Shown: positions 1-9,504 of the stretch, piece after piece | Layout: each line of letters begins with the position of its first letter | Position numbering within the stretch: the stretch's first letter is position 1 | Assembly: GCA_900315155.1 (NCBI GenBank) | Contig: OMYB01000003.1 | Span: forward strand, 124,001-188,000 | DNA length: 64,000 nt | Source: an uncultured Selenomonadales bacterium | Lineage (GTDB): Bacteria > Bacillota > Negativicutes > Selenomonadales > Selenomonadaceae | Reading direction: 5' to 3' | Program-made: the position numbers and the translations under genes | The notes under the pieces: generated by a model | What the model saw: the letters and a program-made list of their open reading frames with translations, nothing else | Told to the model about the DNA's origin: nothing | Database searches by the model: none

Positions 1-1485
1 ATCGCCTCGGCCGCCCTTCATCCGCATCTCTACGCGCTCACGCTCGGCATCACGGCCGTGCGCGCCTGTGGTATCGGACGCGCTGCCTTTCGCTACGGTG
101 AGCGCTATCTCACGCACCGCACGGCATTCTCCATTCAGACGCAGCTGCACCTGCGCCTCTACGACCATGCCGCCCGCCTTCTCCCCTTGCGCCGCGGCCC
201 GGCCCGCCAGGGCGAGCTCCTGCACCGCCTGCTCACGGGTACGGCCACACTGCGCGATTTCTATCTACGCGGCCTTCTCCCGCCCCTCACCACAGGCATC
301 TTTACCCTCATCGGCACGGTGGTTCTTTGGCCTTACCTGTCCTTTCCCGCCATCCTTCTCCCCCTATGCTGGCTCATTCACCTGATTCCTCTCGCCACTG
401 TGCATCCTGCTGCGGCTCATACACAGGCCAGGCAGGCGGCCCTTTACCGCAGCACGATCCTCGACTTCCTTACCGGCGGCGACGAACTACGGACGGCAGG
501 ATGCGCGCACCGTGCTGTCTCCTGCCTGGATTTTCGTGCCCAAAGCTGGCAGTCTCTCCTTTGCCGCCAGGAACAACAGCGCGACCTCCACGATATGGCT
601 ATTTCTCTCACAAATCCGTTCACGCTCATCCTGCTCACGGCCCTGCTCATCCCATCCGTGACAAACGGGAGCATGACAGGTATTACCCTTGCCGTTTTCC
701 TTCTTCTGCTCGAATCCCTCCTCGCAGAGTACCGCGCGCTCCCCGCCTCTGCCCGCCAGGCCCGCGAGGCAATATCCACGGCAAGGCAGCTCTTTGCCAC
801 CTCAGATTCCGATGAGCGGATCTCATCCCACGAGGGCCTGGCCGCCATGCCCCCCGACTCATCCAGGCTGGACGCAGCGCCCGGCACATCTTCCCTGCTT
901 TCCGTCCACGGTCTTTCTTTCGGCTATGATGCCAGCCATCCCGTCCTGCAGGATCTCTCGTTCACTGTCCTTCCCGGCCAGCATACGGCCATCATCGGCG
1001 AGAGCGGTGCTGGCAAAACAACGCTCGCGAACCTTCTTGCCGGTGTCTGGCCCCCCGACGCCGGTACCATCACATGCACTTGCCCCATGACGGTTCTCCC
1101 TCAGGGCAGCCATCTTTTTTCTGCCTCCATCCGCACAAACTTCACGTACCTCTACCCCGGCATGCCAGACAAAAAAATACGGGCTGCCCTGCAGGACGCC
1201 CAGTTGGCTTCACTACCTATCGATGCATATCTTGGTGAAAATGCCAGCCATCTTTCCGGTGGTCAGCGCACGCGCCTCATTACGGCTCTCACGATTGCCA
1301 GCGATGCACCGCTCCTTCTCCTCGACGAACCCACGAACGGCCTCGACGCTGCGGCCACTGACGCCCTTCTCGCCGCCTTGTTTGCCCGCGCTGCCTCCAC
1401 AGGCCAGACATTTCTCATCATCACGCACGATCCGAAACCATTGGCATACTGCCATCAGACCATCCGATTTCCGTATATCATATAG
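1..1485 (+). CDS. cydC: Thiol reductant ABC exporter subunit CydC (5' end outside window)
   Basis: The reading frame is open from base 1, so the start lies upstream; 494 residues are visible. The first residues run into RACGIGRAAFRYGERYLTH, the CydC-type start of an ABC membrane domain, followed by hydrophobic segments near residues 95-140 and 195-235. The C-terminal ATPase has Walker A GESGAGKT, signature LSGGQ, Walker B LLLLDEPTNGLD and the H-loop His in IITHD. CydC pairs with CydD in the inner membrane to export glutathione or cysteine, which supports cytochrome bd assembly; cydD would be expected just upstream. The family call rests on the FRYGER region and the overall layout. A generic fused ABC exporter is the alternative. 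Confidence 0.82.
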   Translation: MASAALHPHLYALTLGITAVRACGIGRAAFRYGERYLTHRTAFSIQTQLHLRLYDHAARLLPLRRGPARQGELLHRLLTGTATLRDFYLRGLLPPLTTGIFTLIGTVVLWPYLSFPAILLPLCWLIHLIPLATVHPAAAHTQARQAALYRSTILDFLTGGDELRTAGCAHRAVSCLDFRAQSWQSLLCRQEQQRDLHDMAISLTNPFTLILLTALLIPSVTNGSMTGITLAVFLLLLESLLAEYRALPASARQAREAISTARQLFATSDSDERISSHEGLAAMPPDSSRLDAAPGTSSLLSVHGLSFGYDASHPVLQDLSFTVLPGQHTAIIGESGAGKTTLANLLAGVWPPDAGTITCTCPMTVLPQGSHLFSASIRTNFTYLYPGMPDKKIRAALQDAQLASLPIDAYLGENASHLSGGQRTRLITALTIASDAPLLLLDEPTNGLDAAATDALLAALFARAASTGQTFLIITHDPKPLAYCHQTIRFPYII

Positions 1486-1566
1486 GGAGGACGTTGCTAT
1501 TTGATCCTCCCAATGTGGCAACATATTCCGTTCATCAAAAGATTGATACACAGGAGAAATATTTCT

Positions 1567-2682
1567 ATGTCGATAAAAATAACCATGCCGAGTGATGTTC
1601 AGGTACTCGAACAGATCACCGAGCCCCTGCTGCGCTGGTATCATGCACAGGAAACCGACCGGCAGCTCCCCTGGCGTGAGGATCCTTCCCCCTACCACGT
1701 ATGGCTTTCGGAAATCATGCTGCAGCAGACGCGGGCAGCAGCCGTCATTCCCTATTATGAGGCTTTCCTCGCGGCACTGCCAACGATCGGCAACCTCGCT
1801 GCCTGTGACGATGACCGTCTCATGAAACTCTGGCAGGGACTCGGCTACTACAGCCGTGCGCGCAATCTCAAAAAAGCCGCAGGCGTCATCATGGAGCAGC
1901 ATGATGGCCAGCTCCCTGCCGATTTCAAGGCCCTGCGCGCCCTGCCAGGCATCGGGGACTACACGGCAGGAGCCATTGCCTCAATCGCATTCGGCCTGCC
2001 AGCCCCCGCCGTCGACGGCAACGTGCTGCGCACAGTCACGCGCCTGCTCGCCTGGCCCGCCGACATCCTCGCGGCCTCGACGAAGAAGGCAACAGCCGAA
2101 CTTCTCGCGCCACACTATCCCACCGGGCACGAGGCCGGTGCGCTCAACCAGGCCTTTATGGACCTCGGCGCCACCATCTGCCTGCCGCACGGCACACCAC
2201 ACTGCGCCCGCTGCCCGCTCAGCCGTCTCTGCCTCTCCCACGCGGAGGGCCGTGAGGAGGAGTTCCCTCACAAAAAGCCCAAGAAAGAGCGCCGCAAGGA
2301 AAAACTCACGGTCTTCGTCCTGCATCAGGGGCCTGCCATCGCCCTGCGCCGCCGTCCCGATAGCGGCCTGCTCGCCGGGCTTTGGGAGTTCCCGCATGTC
2401 GATGGCCATCTGAAGAAAGCGGAGGCCCTGCAGCTGCTGCAGAGCAAAGGGTATACGATAGATTGCATGGTCCCCATGCCTGCGGCAAAGCATATCTTTT
2501 CTCACATCGAATGGCAGATGCATGGGTATGAAGTCTGGCTGTCGGATCGGGGAGATCGCATAGCCGAGTCACCCGCAGACAGCACACGGGGAGGCCAGGA
2601 GCTGCGCTGGATTTCTCTCCCGGACGTACATACCTCCTACAGTATTCCCAGTGCGTTTCAGCATTTCCTCCCCGCCGGGTAA
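1567..2682 (+). CDS. mutY: A/G-specific adenine glycosylase MutY
   Basis: Base-excision repair enzyme that removes adenine mispaired with 8-oxoguanine or guanine. I start at the ATG at 1567 because AGGAGA lies nine bases upstream; an in-frame ATG at 1501 has no such site. The 371-residue protein has the glycosylase fold with the catalytic-Glu motif LSEIMLQQT, the helix-hairpin-helix LPGIGDYTA, and the catalytic Asp in VDGNV. A 4Fe-4S cluster motif follows as C-x7-C-x2-C-x5-C, one residue longer in the first gap than the E. coli spacing. The C-terminal third (from about residue 235, with RRPDSGLLAGLWEFP) is the NUDIX-like domain that reads 8-oxoG. It follows cydC by about 80 bases and may be cotranscribed. 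Confidence 0.95.
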   Translation: MSIKITMPSDVQVLEQITEPLLRWYHAQETDRQLPWREDPSPYHVWLSEIMLQQTRAAAVIPYYEAFLAALPTIGNLAACDDDRLMKLWQGLGYYSRARNLKKAAGVIMEQHDGQLPADFKALRALPGIGDYTAGAIASIAFGLPAPAVDGNVLRTVTRLLAWPADILAASTKKATAELLAPHYPTGHEAGALNQAFMDLGATICLPHGTPHCARCPLSRLCLSHAEGREEEFPHKKPKKERRKEKLTVFVLHQGPAIALRRRPDSGLLAGLWEFPHVDGHLKKAEALQLLQSKGYTIDCMVPMPAAKHIFSHIEWQMHGYEVWLSDRGDRIAESPADSTRGGQELRWISLPDVHTSYSIPSAFQHFLPAG

Positions 2683-2842
2683 TTTCCTGCCGATTTCCTT
2701 CTTTTTTTACGGATTTGGCAGGATAAATTTCCTCTTTCTCGAAGTAATATGATGTAAGTATTCTTATGTTTTTTGCATGCAACGATTGCTTGCCCTAACG
2801 GCAATAGAACGCGGTCGTACGATATGATGTGAGGTGTTGTTC

Positions 2843-4939
2843 ATGTTCAGTATTTTTTCCAGCAATAAGGACACGAAACCGGCACAGCCAGCCCCAGCGG
2901 CGGCCGTACCTTCCCCGGCTTCCCGGATTCATCCGGCAGCTCCTGCCGCAGCTGCTCCGGATTCCCGTCCGGATATCCAGACGGCCTATCTCGGTGTTTC
3001 CGAACTGACCGCCGAAAAAATCCGGGATCTCACGAACCTGCCGCAGGGCACGGCTCTCATGCTCGGCTTCGTCTCCCCGGATCTCTCCGTACCGGATGTC
3101 GCCCATACGTTGAAGCAGATCATCCCACCGAATACGAAGCTCATCCTCATGACGACGTCCGGTGAGCTCTGCCGCCGCCCGGGCCACAACACGATCTACT
3201 GCGAGGCTCCCGAGGGACGCGCAAAAGTCCTGCTGCAGACCTTCTCCCACCGCATGATCGAGGATACCTGCACGATCAGCCTGCCTTTGCCGAACGACGA
3301 CCTGCGCAGCGGCGACGTCCAAATGACCGTCGAGGAACGCGTAAAGCAGATGACGGAGGAGATCCAGCGGGCAAAGATTCCGTTCCGCATCAGCGTCAAC
3401 CACACCTTTGCACTCGTCTACGTCGACGGCGTATCGTTATGTGAGACCTTCGTGCTGCAGGCTCTCTATGAGTCCGGCAAGCTCTCCTGCCCCTTCATCG
3501 GTGGCAGTGCCGGCGGCAACATGGATTTCCAGCACACCTACATCTATGATGGCGAGCAGTGCGTCGAGAACCACGCCGTCATCACGCTCGTCCGCCTCGC
3601 AAAGGATTACCGTTACGGCATCCTGAAGACGCAGGCCGTACAACGCACGGGCGATTCGTTCCAGATTGCTACAGCGAACACGTCCCTGCGTTATGTCGAG
3701 ACCATCGCAGACCCGCAGACGGGCGAAGATGTCTCCTTCATCGAGGCGCTCGAAAAGCATTTTGGCATTAGCACGGCAGACGAACTGCAAAAAATCATGC
3801 AGGACTATACGTTTGCTACGAGCATCAATGGCGAAGACTTCATCCGATCCATCGCCTCCATCGATGACGCGAACGACCGCATCTCGTTCTTCTGCGATGT
3901 CGTCACGGGCGAGACGCTCTATCTGATGAAGCGTCAGCCGCTCGGTACCTCCATCCAAAACGATGCCGCCGCCTTCCGCCAGGGCAAGCCGGCCCCAATC
4001 GGCGGTATCCTGAACGACTGCATCCTGCGCCGCCTCGGCTATCCGGAGGAGATCAAGCACGTCGACGAGTTCAAGAATATCCCGGTCGCCGGTTTCTCCA
4101 GCTTCGGCGAGATTGCCGGCCTGCACGTCAACGAGACGCTCACGGCTGTCTTCTTCTATCACGCGCCATCCGGCACGCCGTTCTCCGATGCGTATCTCGA
4201 TAACTTCGCCCGCATCTACTCCGACTGCCGCGCGTTCTTCCTTCATCGCGTCATCGGCCGCCAGCGCCACACGGATGATCTGAAAAACAACATCATCCAG
4301 ATGTTCCAGGATTACCAGGGCAAGATGCCGGCCATCGTCGACACAATCTCCCGCATGTCGAACGACGTCGAAATGATCCAGGACTCCATCAAAAAACTCG
4401 CCTCGGGCATCGATGAACAGAACGGCCTGTTCAACCAACTCATGGACCGCAACAACGAGATCACGCCGAAACTCGACATGCTCTCGCAGAACACGCAGAA
4501 GATCAACGATGTCATGCAGATGATCGATGCCATCGCGTCGCAGATCAACCTGCTCGCCCTGAACGCCGCCATCGAGGCCGCCCGCGCCGGTGAGGCAGGG
4601 CGCGGTTTCTCCGTCGTCGCACAGGAGGTCCGCAAGCTCTCCGAGAATACGCAGAGCAGCCTCGAGACCTCCGATGCCGCCATCCGCGTCCTGCTCGGCG
4701 ACGTCAAGGAAATCGACACGATCCTCGAGGATAATAAGACGTTCGAGGACAAGATCAGCGAGTTTGATGAACATTTCGCCAAAGAGATGAAAGACCTGCA
4801 CAAGAGCCTGAACGAAGGCATCAGCCACATCCAGAACTCCACGAAATCCATCAAGGCACTCGAGGCCATCAACGAGGAGACCCAGCGCCACATGGACCAG
4901 CTCACCACGACGATCCACAACATCGAGATGGGCATCTGA
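2843..4939 (+). CDS. Cytoplasmic FIST-domain methyl-accepting chemotaxis protein
   Basis: A 698-residue chemoreceptor-like protein without any membrane segment. The ATG at 2843 has GAGGTG seven bases upstream; a GTG nine bases earlier overlaps that site. A low-complexity Pro/Ala stretch (about residues 15-45) precedes a FIST N-terminal domain and a FIST C-terminal domain to about residue 420, the family thought to bind small ligands such as amino acids. The C-terminal part is coiled coil with the MCP signalling hairpin tip around residue 571 ([20 protein letters not shown]), which docks CheA/CheW. The protein should therefore sense an internal ligand rather than a periplasmic one. No che or flagellar genes are in the window. 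It converges on the EF-G-like gene across a shared terminator. Confidence 0.88.
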   Translation: MFSIFSSNKDTKPAQPAPAAAVPSPASRIHPAAPAAAAPDSRPDIQTAYLGVSELTAEKIRDLTNLPQGTALMLGFVSPDLSVPDVAHTLKQIIPPNTKLILMTTSGELCRRPGHNTIYCEAPEGRAKVLLQTFSHRMIEDTCTISLPLPNDDLRSGDVQMTVEERVKQMTEEIQRAKIPFRISVNHTFALVYVDGVSLCETFVLQALYESGKLSCPFIGGSAGGNMDFQHTYIYDGEQCVENHAVITLVRLAKDYRYGILKTQAVQRTGDSFQIATANTSLRYVETIADPQTGEDVSFIEALEKHFGISTADELQKIMQDYTFATSINGEDFIRSIASIDDANDRISFFCDVVTGETLYLMKRQPLGTSIQNDAAAFRQGKPAPIGGILNDCILRRLGYPEEIKHVDEFKNIPVAGFSSFGEIAGLHVNETLTAVFFYHAPSGTPFSDAYLDNFARIYSDCRAFFLHRVIGRQRHTDDLKNNIIQMFQDYQGKMPAIVDTISRMSNDVEMIQDSIKKLASGIDEQNGLFNQLMDRNNEITPKLDMLSQNTQKINDVMQMIDAIASQINLLALNAAIEAARAGEAGRGFSVVAQEVRKLSENTQSSLETSDAAIRVLLGDVKEIDTILEDNKTFEDKISEFDEHFAKEMKDLHKSLNEGISHIQNSTKSIKALEAINEETQRHMDQLTTTIHNIEMGI

Positions 4940-4952
4940 TCATCCGATCGCC

Positions 4953-4992
4953 AAAAAACCGCTGCCAGCAAACATGCTGGCAGCGGTTTTTT
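4953..4992. terminator. Bidirectional intrinsic terminator
   Basis: A perfect 17-bp inverted repeat (left arm AAAAAACCGCTGCCAGC, loop AAACAT) gives a GC-rich stem flanked by A and T runs on both strands. It lies between the convergent FIST chemoreceptor and EF-G-like genes, so it can end both transcripts. Confidence 0.93.
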
Positions 4993-5004
4993 ATGCTGCA
5001 AGAT

Positions 5005-7074
5005 TTATTTTGCTTGCTTAGCCGCCTCGATGACAGCCTCCGCCTGACGCTCCGGGACGACCTCGTAGCGCAGGAATGTGCGCGTAAACGTGCCGCGCCC
5101 CTGGGTCTGGGAGCGGAGGTCCGTTGCGTACTGGTAAAGCTCGGCCTCCGGTGCCTCGGCGTGGACGACCATTTCGCCTTTTTCGCCTGCATCTGTGCCG
5201 AGGATACGGGCACGCTTGCTGTTCAGCGTGCCGATGATATTGCCGACGTAGTACTCAGGCGCCGTGACCGTCACGCTGTCGATGGGCTCGAGCAGCACAG
5301 GCTCGGCGTCCATGACGCCTTTCTTCAGCGCGATGGCCGTCGCGGCCTTGAACGACGCTTCCGACGAATCGACGGGATGAGACGAGCCGTCGTAGAGGTT
5401 GACTTTCACATCGACGACGGGATAGCCTGCGAGGATGCCGCCTGCAAGCGTCTCCTGTGTGCCTTTCTCTACGGCGGGGATGAACTGACGCGGCACGCTG
5501 CCGCCGAAGACCGTCTCCGTGAACGCGTTGCCTTCGCCTGCGTTCTGCGGTGATATCTCGAGCAGCACGTGGCCGTATTGGCCGTGGCCGCCGCTTTGCT
5601 TCTTGTACTTGCCCTCGGCCCGGACGGTTTTCCGGATTGTCTCGCGGTAGGCGATACGCGGTTTCGTCAGCGTCAGGCCGACGTGATATTTCGCCTCCAG
5701 CTTTTCCTCAAGCAGCTTCAGCTGCATCTCGCCGATGCCGGCGAGAATCGTTTCCTTCGTGCCCTGATCTTTACGCATGGCAAGCGTCGGGTCAGCTTCT
5801 TCGCATTTCGCGATGGCTGCAAAGAGCTTGTCTTCTTCGCCCTTCTTCTTCGGATGCACGGCCATCTCCAGCATCGGCGTCGGGAACGGCAGGACTTCGT
5901 AGGCAATCGGCGCGCTCTGTGCCGCGAGCGTGTCGCCCGTCTGGACGTTCGCGAGCTTCGCCGTCACGACGATATCGCCCGCATGTGCGACAGCGACGCT
6001 ATGCCCATGTTTGCCGCGCAGCGTCTGGAGCGCGCCGATGCGCTCCGTACGGCCCGTCGTCACGTCCAGCACGCTCGTGTCCGCTTTCAGCGTGCCGGAA
6101 TAAATGCGCAGATACGTCTGGCGTCCTGCGAGCGGGTCAACCGTCGTTTTCCATGCAAATGCCGAGAACGCGTCGTCCACGCTGCGCTCGACGAGATCTT
6201 CCGTGCCCGGCACTGTGCCGAGCGCCGTACGCTCTGCCGGTGACGGCACATAGGCCGCGATGCCATTCAGGAGTTTCTTCACGCCGATGTCCGCTTTCGC
6301 CGAACCGCAGAACACGGGGAACAGCTTGCCCGCAGTGATGCCTTGTTTCAATGCGTCACCGACCTCGTCCTCGCTGAGCTCCTGCCCGTCGAGATATTTT
6401 TCCAAAAGCTCGTTGTTATAGTCTGCGACAGCCTCGATGAGCGTCTGGCGCGCCACCTCCACGTCCGCATCCAGATACTCTGGGATACCTGTCACGACAC
6501 AGTCGTCCTCGTCATGCGGCACGATCTTGCCGTGCATCTTCAGGAGATCAACCACGCCCTGGAACGCCGCTTCCTGGCCGATCGGCAGCTGCACCGGTAC
6601 AACGCCCGCCCCAAAGCGCACGCGAAGTTCGTCGACGACAGCGTGGAAATCCGTGTGCTCACGATCCATCTTGTTGATGAAGAAGAGAATGGGAAGCTCC
6701 CTCTCCTTCGCGAGGTTCCAGAATTTTTCTGTCTCGACCTCGACGCCGGAATGCGCCGAAACGACGAGCACAGCTGCGTCCGCCGCGTTCATGGCCTCTA
6801 TGGCCTCGCCGACGAAATCGGGATACCCTGGCGTGTCGAGGAGATTCAGCTTCCAGTCGCCCCACTCGCAGGCGGCGAGCTTCGCTTCCATCGTGAGCCT
6901 CTTCTCCTGCTCCTCCGGACTGGCGTCCAAAAGGCTCGTGCCCTCGTCAACGCTGCCGCGCCGCTTCTCGTTACCCGCATGATAGAGCGCATCGTCCAAA
7001 AGGCTCGTCTTGCCGCAGTTGCCGTGGCCGAGGAATACGACGTTTCGGATGTCCGTACTGGTAAATTCTTTCAT
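5005..7074 (-). CDS. Elongation factor G-like GTPase
   Basis: A 689-residue translational GTPase in the EF-G superfamily but outside canonical FusA. G1 is GHGNCGKTS, G3 is DTPGYPDF and G4 is NKMD. Domain II, the two alpha/beta domains and domain IV follow at the usual spacing. Canonical EF-G has His after DTPG, the residue that promotes GTP hydrolysis; here it is Tyr, as in the second EF-G-like family of Firmicutes and Thermus. The role of that family is not settled and this gene is unlikely to be the main translocase. Start at 7074 with GGAGGGATC upstream. Monocistronic by context: tRNA-Ala terminates upstream and the gene ends at the shared terminator. Confidence 0.88.
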   Translation of the reverse strand: MKEFTSTDIRNVVFLGHGNCGKTSLLDDALYHAGNEKRRGSVDEGTSLLDASPEEQEKRLTMEAKLAACEWGDWKLNLLDTPGYPDFVGEAIEAMNAADAAVLVVSAHSGVEVETEKFWNLAKERELPILFFINKMDREHTDFHAVVDELRVRFGAGVVPVQLPIGQEAAFQGVVDLLKMHGKIVPHDEDDCVVTGIPEYLDADVEVARQTLIEAVADYNNELLEKYLDGQELSEDEVGDALKQGITAGKLFPVFCGSAKADIGVKKLLNGIAAYVPSPAERTALGTVPGTEDLVERSVDDAFSAFAWKTTVDPLAGRQTYLRIYSGTLKADTSVLDVTTGRTERIGALQTLRGKHGHSVAVAHAGDIVVTAKLANVQTGDTLAAQSAPIAYEVLPFPTPMLEMAVHPKKKGEEDKLFAAIAKCEEADPTLAMRKDQGTKETILAGIGEMQLKLLEEKLEAKYHVGLTLTKPRIAYRETIRKTVRAEGKYKKQSGGHGQYGHVLLEISPQNAGEGNAFTETVFGGSVPRQFIPAVEKGTQETLAGGILAGYPVVDVKVNLYDGSSHPVDSSEASFKAATAIALKKGVMDAEPVLLEPIDSVTVTAPEYYVGNIIGTLNSKRARILGTDAGEKGEMVVHAEAPEAELYQYATDLRSQTQGRGTFTRTFLRYEVVPERQAEAVIEAAKQAK

Positions 7075-7207
7075 TCCGATCCCTCCAGAATACGTTATGA
7101 TACTCTTTGTTTCCTCTTTTTATTTGTTATGATTCGCGCAAGGATAAAAAAGTTCCTGCCGGTGCAACCGTTTTTCGTCAAAAATTGCGAGCCTGGTAAA
7201 TCTGGCA

Positions 7208-7242
7208 ATAAAAAAAGACTAACGCAATGTGCGTTAGTCTTT
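7208..7242 (-). terminator. Intrinsic terminator of tRNA-Ala
   Basis: On the minus strand a 13-bp stem (AAAGACTAACGCA, loop of three) is followed by seven Ts. It lies immediately after the CCA end of the tRNA and upstream of the EF-G-like gene. Confidence 0.9.
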
Positions 7243-7252
7243 GAAATTTCGA

Positions 7253-7328
<76 letters not shown>

Positions 7329-7364
7329 GATGGAAATCTGTTGTTTTGCTTAACAACATAGATT

Positions 7365-7393
7365 ATTATACAGGCTATCGGCGAATCTGTCAA
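7365..7393 (-). promoter_or_regulatory. Sigma-70/A promoter of tRNA-Ala
   Basis: On the minus strand TTGACA (7393-7388) and TATAAT (7370-7365) are separated by 17 bases, a consensus vegetative promoter about 37 bases upstream of the tRNA. It lies just after the stop of the P-type ATPase gene. Confidence 0.9.
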
Positions 7394-7409
7394 CAACTTT
7401 TTTCGTTTT

Positions 7410-9503
7410 TCAGCTGCGGCGGCGCAGGCGCGGCTGAGCCGCACGCAGGATGCGGCAGCTGTTGAGCACGACGGCGAGCGTAGCCGTGTTGTGGATGACG
7501 GCCGCCCAGAGCGGATTGATCTTGCCGAGGGCGCCGAGCATCATGGCGGCTGAATTAACCAGAATCGTCGCGCGGAAATTCTGATGGACGAGCTGCATGG
7601 TCTTGCGGCCGAGCTGCAGCGCCTCCATGATGCGCATGGGTTCCTCGCTGTGGATCGTCACGGCCGAGGACTCCGCGGCGATATCGGTCTGCCGCCCGCC
7701 AAGCGAGACACCGACGTCGGCAAAGGCCAGGGCCGGTGCGTCATTGATGCCGTCGCCGACCATCATGACCGTCCCGCGCTGCTTGAGCTTGTTGACGTAG
7801 TAGGATTTGTCCTCCGGCAGGATTTCCGCATGATAGGAGTCGATATCCATATCGCGCGCCACCTCGGCGGCCACGCTCTTGCTGTCGCCCGTGAGCATGA
7901 CGATTTCGTCGATGCCGTAGCGGCGCATCTGATTCAGCGTCTTTTTCATCTGCGGGCGCACGGGATCCTCGATGCCGATCACGCCGAGCATCTGCTTGTC
8001 GCGGGCCACATAGAGCAGGTTGCGCCCCTTGATGCCCTCGAGCAGGCTCTCATCGACGTGGATGTCGTTCTCGCGCAGGAACTTCTGCGAGCCGACGCGG
8101 ATCGTACCGCCTTTATAGCCCTCGAAATCCGGGACCTCGGCGAGCATGCCGCGCGCGACGACCGTCTTCGAGGATTTGTGCTGCGGTTCCGTCCATTTCT
8201 GCGCCTTGACGTATTTCTTGATTGCCACGGCCAGCGGATGGACGGAATGTTCCTCCGCGGACGCCGCGAGCAGGATCATTTCCTTGTCCTCGACGCCTGG
8301 CGCCGTGCGGATAAAGGAGATCTGCGGGATGCCGATGGTCAGCGTACCCGTCTTGTCCAGGACGACGGTATCGGTCTCGGCCAGCGCCTCGATGTAGTTG
8401 CCGCCCTTGACGAGGATGCCCCGCTTCGCCGCCGCGCTGATGGCTGCGGAGATGGCCGTAGCCGTCGAGAGCTTCAGCCCGCACGAGAAGTCAATGAACA
8501 GCAGGTTCAACACGCGCTGCCAGTCGCGGGTCGCCCCGTAGACGATGCCGGCCGCGATAAAGGAGACCGGTACGAGGAAGTTCGCCATCTGATCGGCAAA
8601 ATTCTGCACCGGCGCTTTGCGGTTCTGCGCCTCTTCGACGAGGTGGACGATGTGCGCGAGGCTCGTATCCTGGCCGACCTTCTCGACGCGGATCACGAGC
8701 TCACCGGCCTCGACGACAGAGCCCGCGTAGACGGGCATGCCCTTCGACTTCATGGCCGGGTTCGACTCGCCCGTGATGGAGGCCTGATTGATCGCAGCAT
8801 CGCCCGAGATCACGCGGCCATCGACGACGATTTTTTCGCCAGTATGCGCGGAAATCGTATCGCCGGCTTTGACCTGCTCCACGGGGACCTGACGCTCGAC
8901 GCCGCCCTCGACGAGCCAGACATAGCGCTGATCGAGCGAGAGCAGACCGGAGATCTGCGTACGCGCGCGCTCTGCGGCATAGCTCGTGAGCATTTCGGCC
9001 ACATTGGACAGCGTGAGCAGCGTGAGGCTGGACTCCGGTTTGCCCGCGAGCACCGAGGCGATCACGGCCGTGGCCGTCAGCGTATCGGCATTGGGCTGAT
9101 GCTTCTGCACGAGCCCCTGCACACCGTTCTGGATGAACTTGCGCGCGATGCCGAACACAACGAGGCTGCGGACGATCTTCAGCGCCGCAAACGTCTGCGG
9201 TGACGTATGCTGCAGGAGCTTCATGCCCGCGAAGCTGACGAGGGAGATGACGGCGTCGCGGCGGTACTCTGCCAGGCGGTCCGCCGGCGTAACCGCGGCT
9301 TCCTTCGCACGCTGCACGGCGGCGATGGCGAGCTGCTGGATCGGCACGATCGGCAGGCTGTGGCGATACCAGATATGGACGCGTTTCTCCTCCACCGTAA
9401 CGGCTGTGACCATGCGGTAACGACGGATCTGCGCCGCGAGCAACGCGCGGTCTTCACGCGGCAGCGGCGCGGCGAGATGGATAAAATATTGCCCGTACAT
9501 CAT
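7410..9503 (-). CDS. P1B-type metal ATPase with atypical TM4 motif (FezB-like candidate)
   Basis: A 697-residue P-type ATPase. It has the actuator motif TGES (about residue 243), phosphorylation motif DKTGTLT (about 382), the P1B-type HP dipeptide in SVHPLAVAI (about 421) and the hinge GDGINDAP (about 581). Transmembrane pairs flank these, so it moves a transition metal across the inner membrane. TM4 reads FSCGLKLSTATA instead of CPC, CPH or SPC, and no N-terminal CxxC metal-binding domain is present; the last TM has HNTATLAVVLNS. These features point away from Cu and Zn/Cd pumps toward the poorly studied branch that includes ferrosome FezB (P1B-6). Last gene of a tight operon behind two HMA2-type genes. 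Substrate iron is inferred from context only. Confidence 0.85.
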   Translation of the reverse strand: MMYGQYFIHLAAPLPREDRALLAAQIRRYRMVTAVTVEEKRVHIWYRHSLPIVPIQQLAIAAVQRAKEAAVTPADRLAEYRRDAVISLVSFAGMKLLQHTSPQTFAALKIVRSLVVFGIARKFIQNGVQGLVQKHQPNADTLTATAVIASVLAGKPESSLTLLTLSNVAEMLTSYAAERARTQISGLLSLDQRYVWLVEGGVERQVPVEQVKAGDTISAHTGEKIVVDGRVISGDAAINQASITGESNPAMKSKGMPVYAGSVVEAGELVIRVEKVGQDTSLAHIVHLVEEAQNRKAPVQNFADQMANFLVPVSFIAAGIVYGATRDWQRVLNLLFIDFSCGLKLSTATAISAAISAAAKRGILVKGGNYIEALAETDTVVLDKTGTLTIGIPQISFIRTAPGVEDKEMILLAASAEEHSVHPLAVAIKKYVKAQKWTEPQHKSSKTVVARGMLAEVPDFEGYKGGTIRVGSQKFLRENDIHVDESLLEGIKGRNLLYVARDKQMLGVIGIEDPVRPQMKKTLNQMRRYGIDEIVMLTGDSKSVAAEVARDMDIDSYHAEILPEDKSYYVNKLKQRGTVMMVGDGINDAPALAFADVGVSLGGRQTDIAAESSAVTIHSEEPMRIMEALQLGRKTMQLVHQNFRATILVNSAAMMLGALGKINPLWAAVIHNTATLAVVLNSCRILRAAQPRLRRRS

Positions 9504-9504
9504 A

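Noticed and set aside
3437-4918. Long antisense open frame (493 codons, minus strand) opposite the FIST chemoreceptor
   Set aside because: Composition follows the third-codon GC bias of the sense gene; no domain or ribosome site, and the sense strand has clear FIST and MCP motifs.
7584-9203. Plus-strand open frame of 539 codons opposite the P-type ATPase
   Set aside because: Shadow frame rich in Arg, Asp and His; the minus strand carries DKTGTLT and other P-type motifs.
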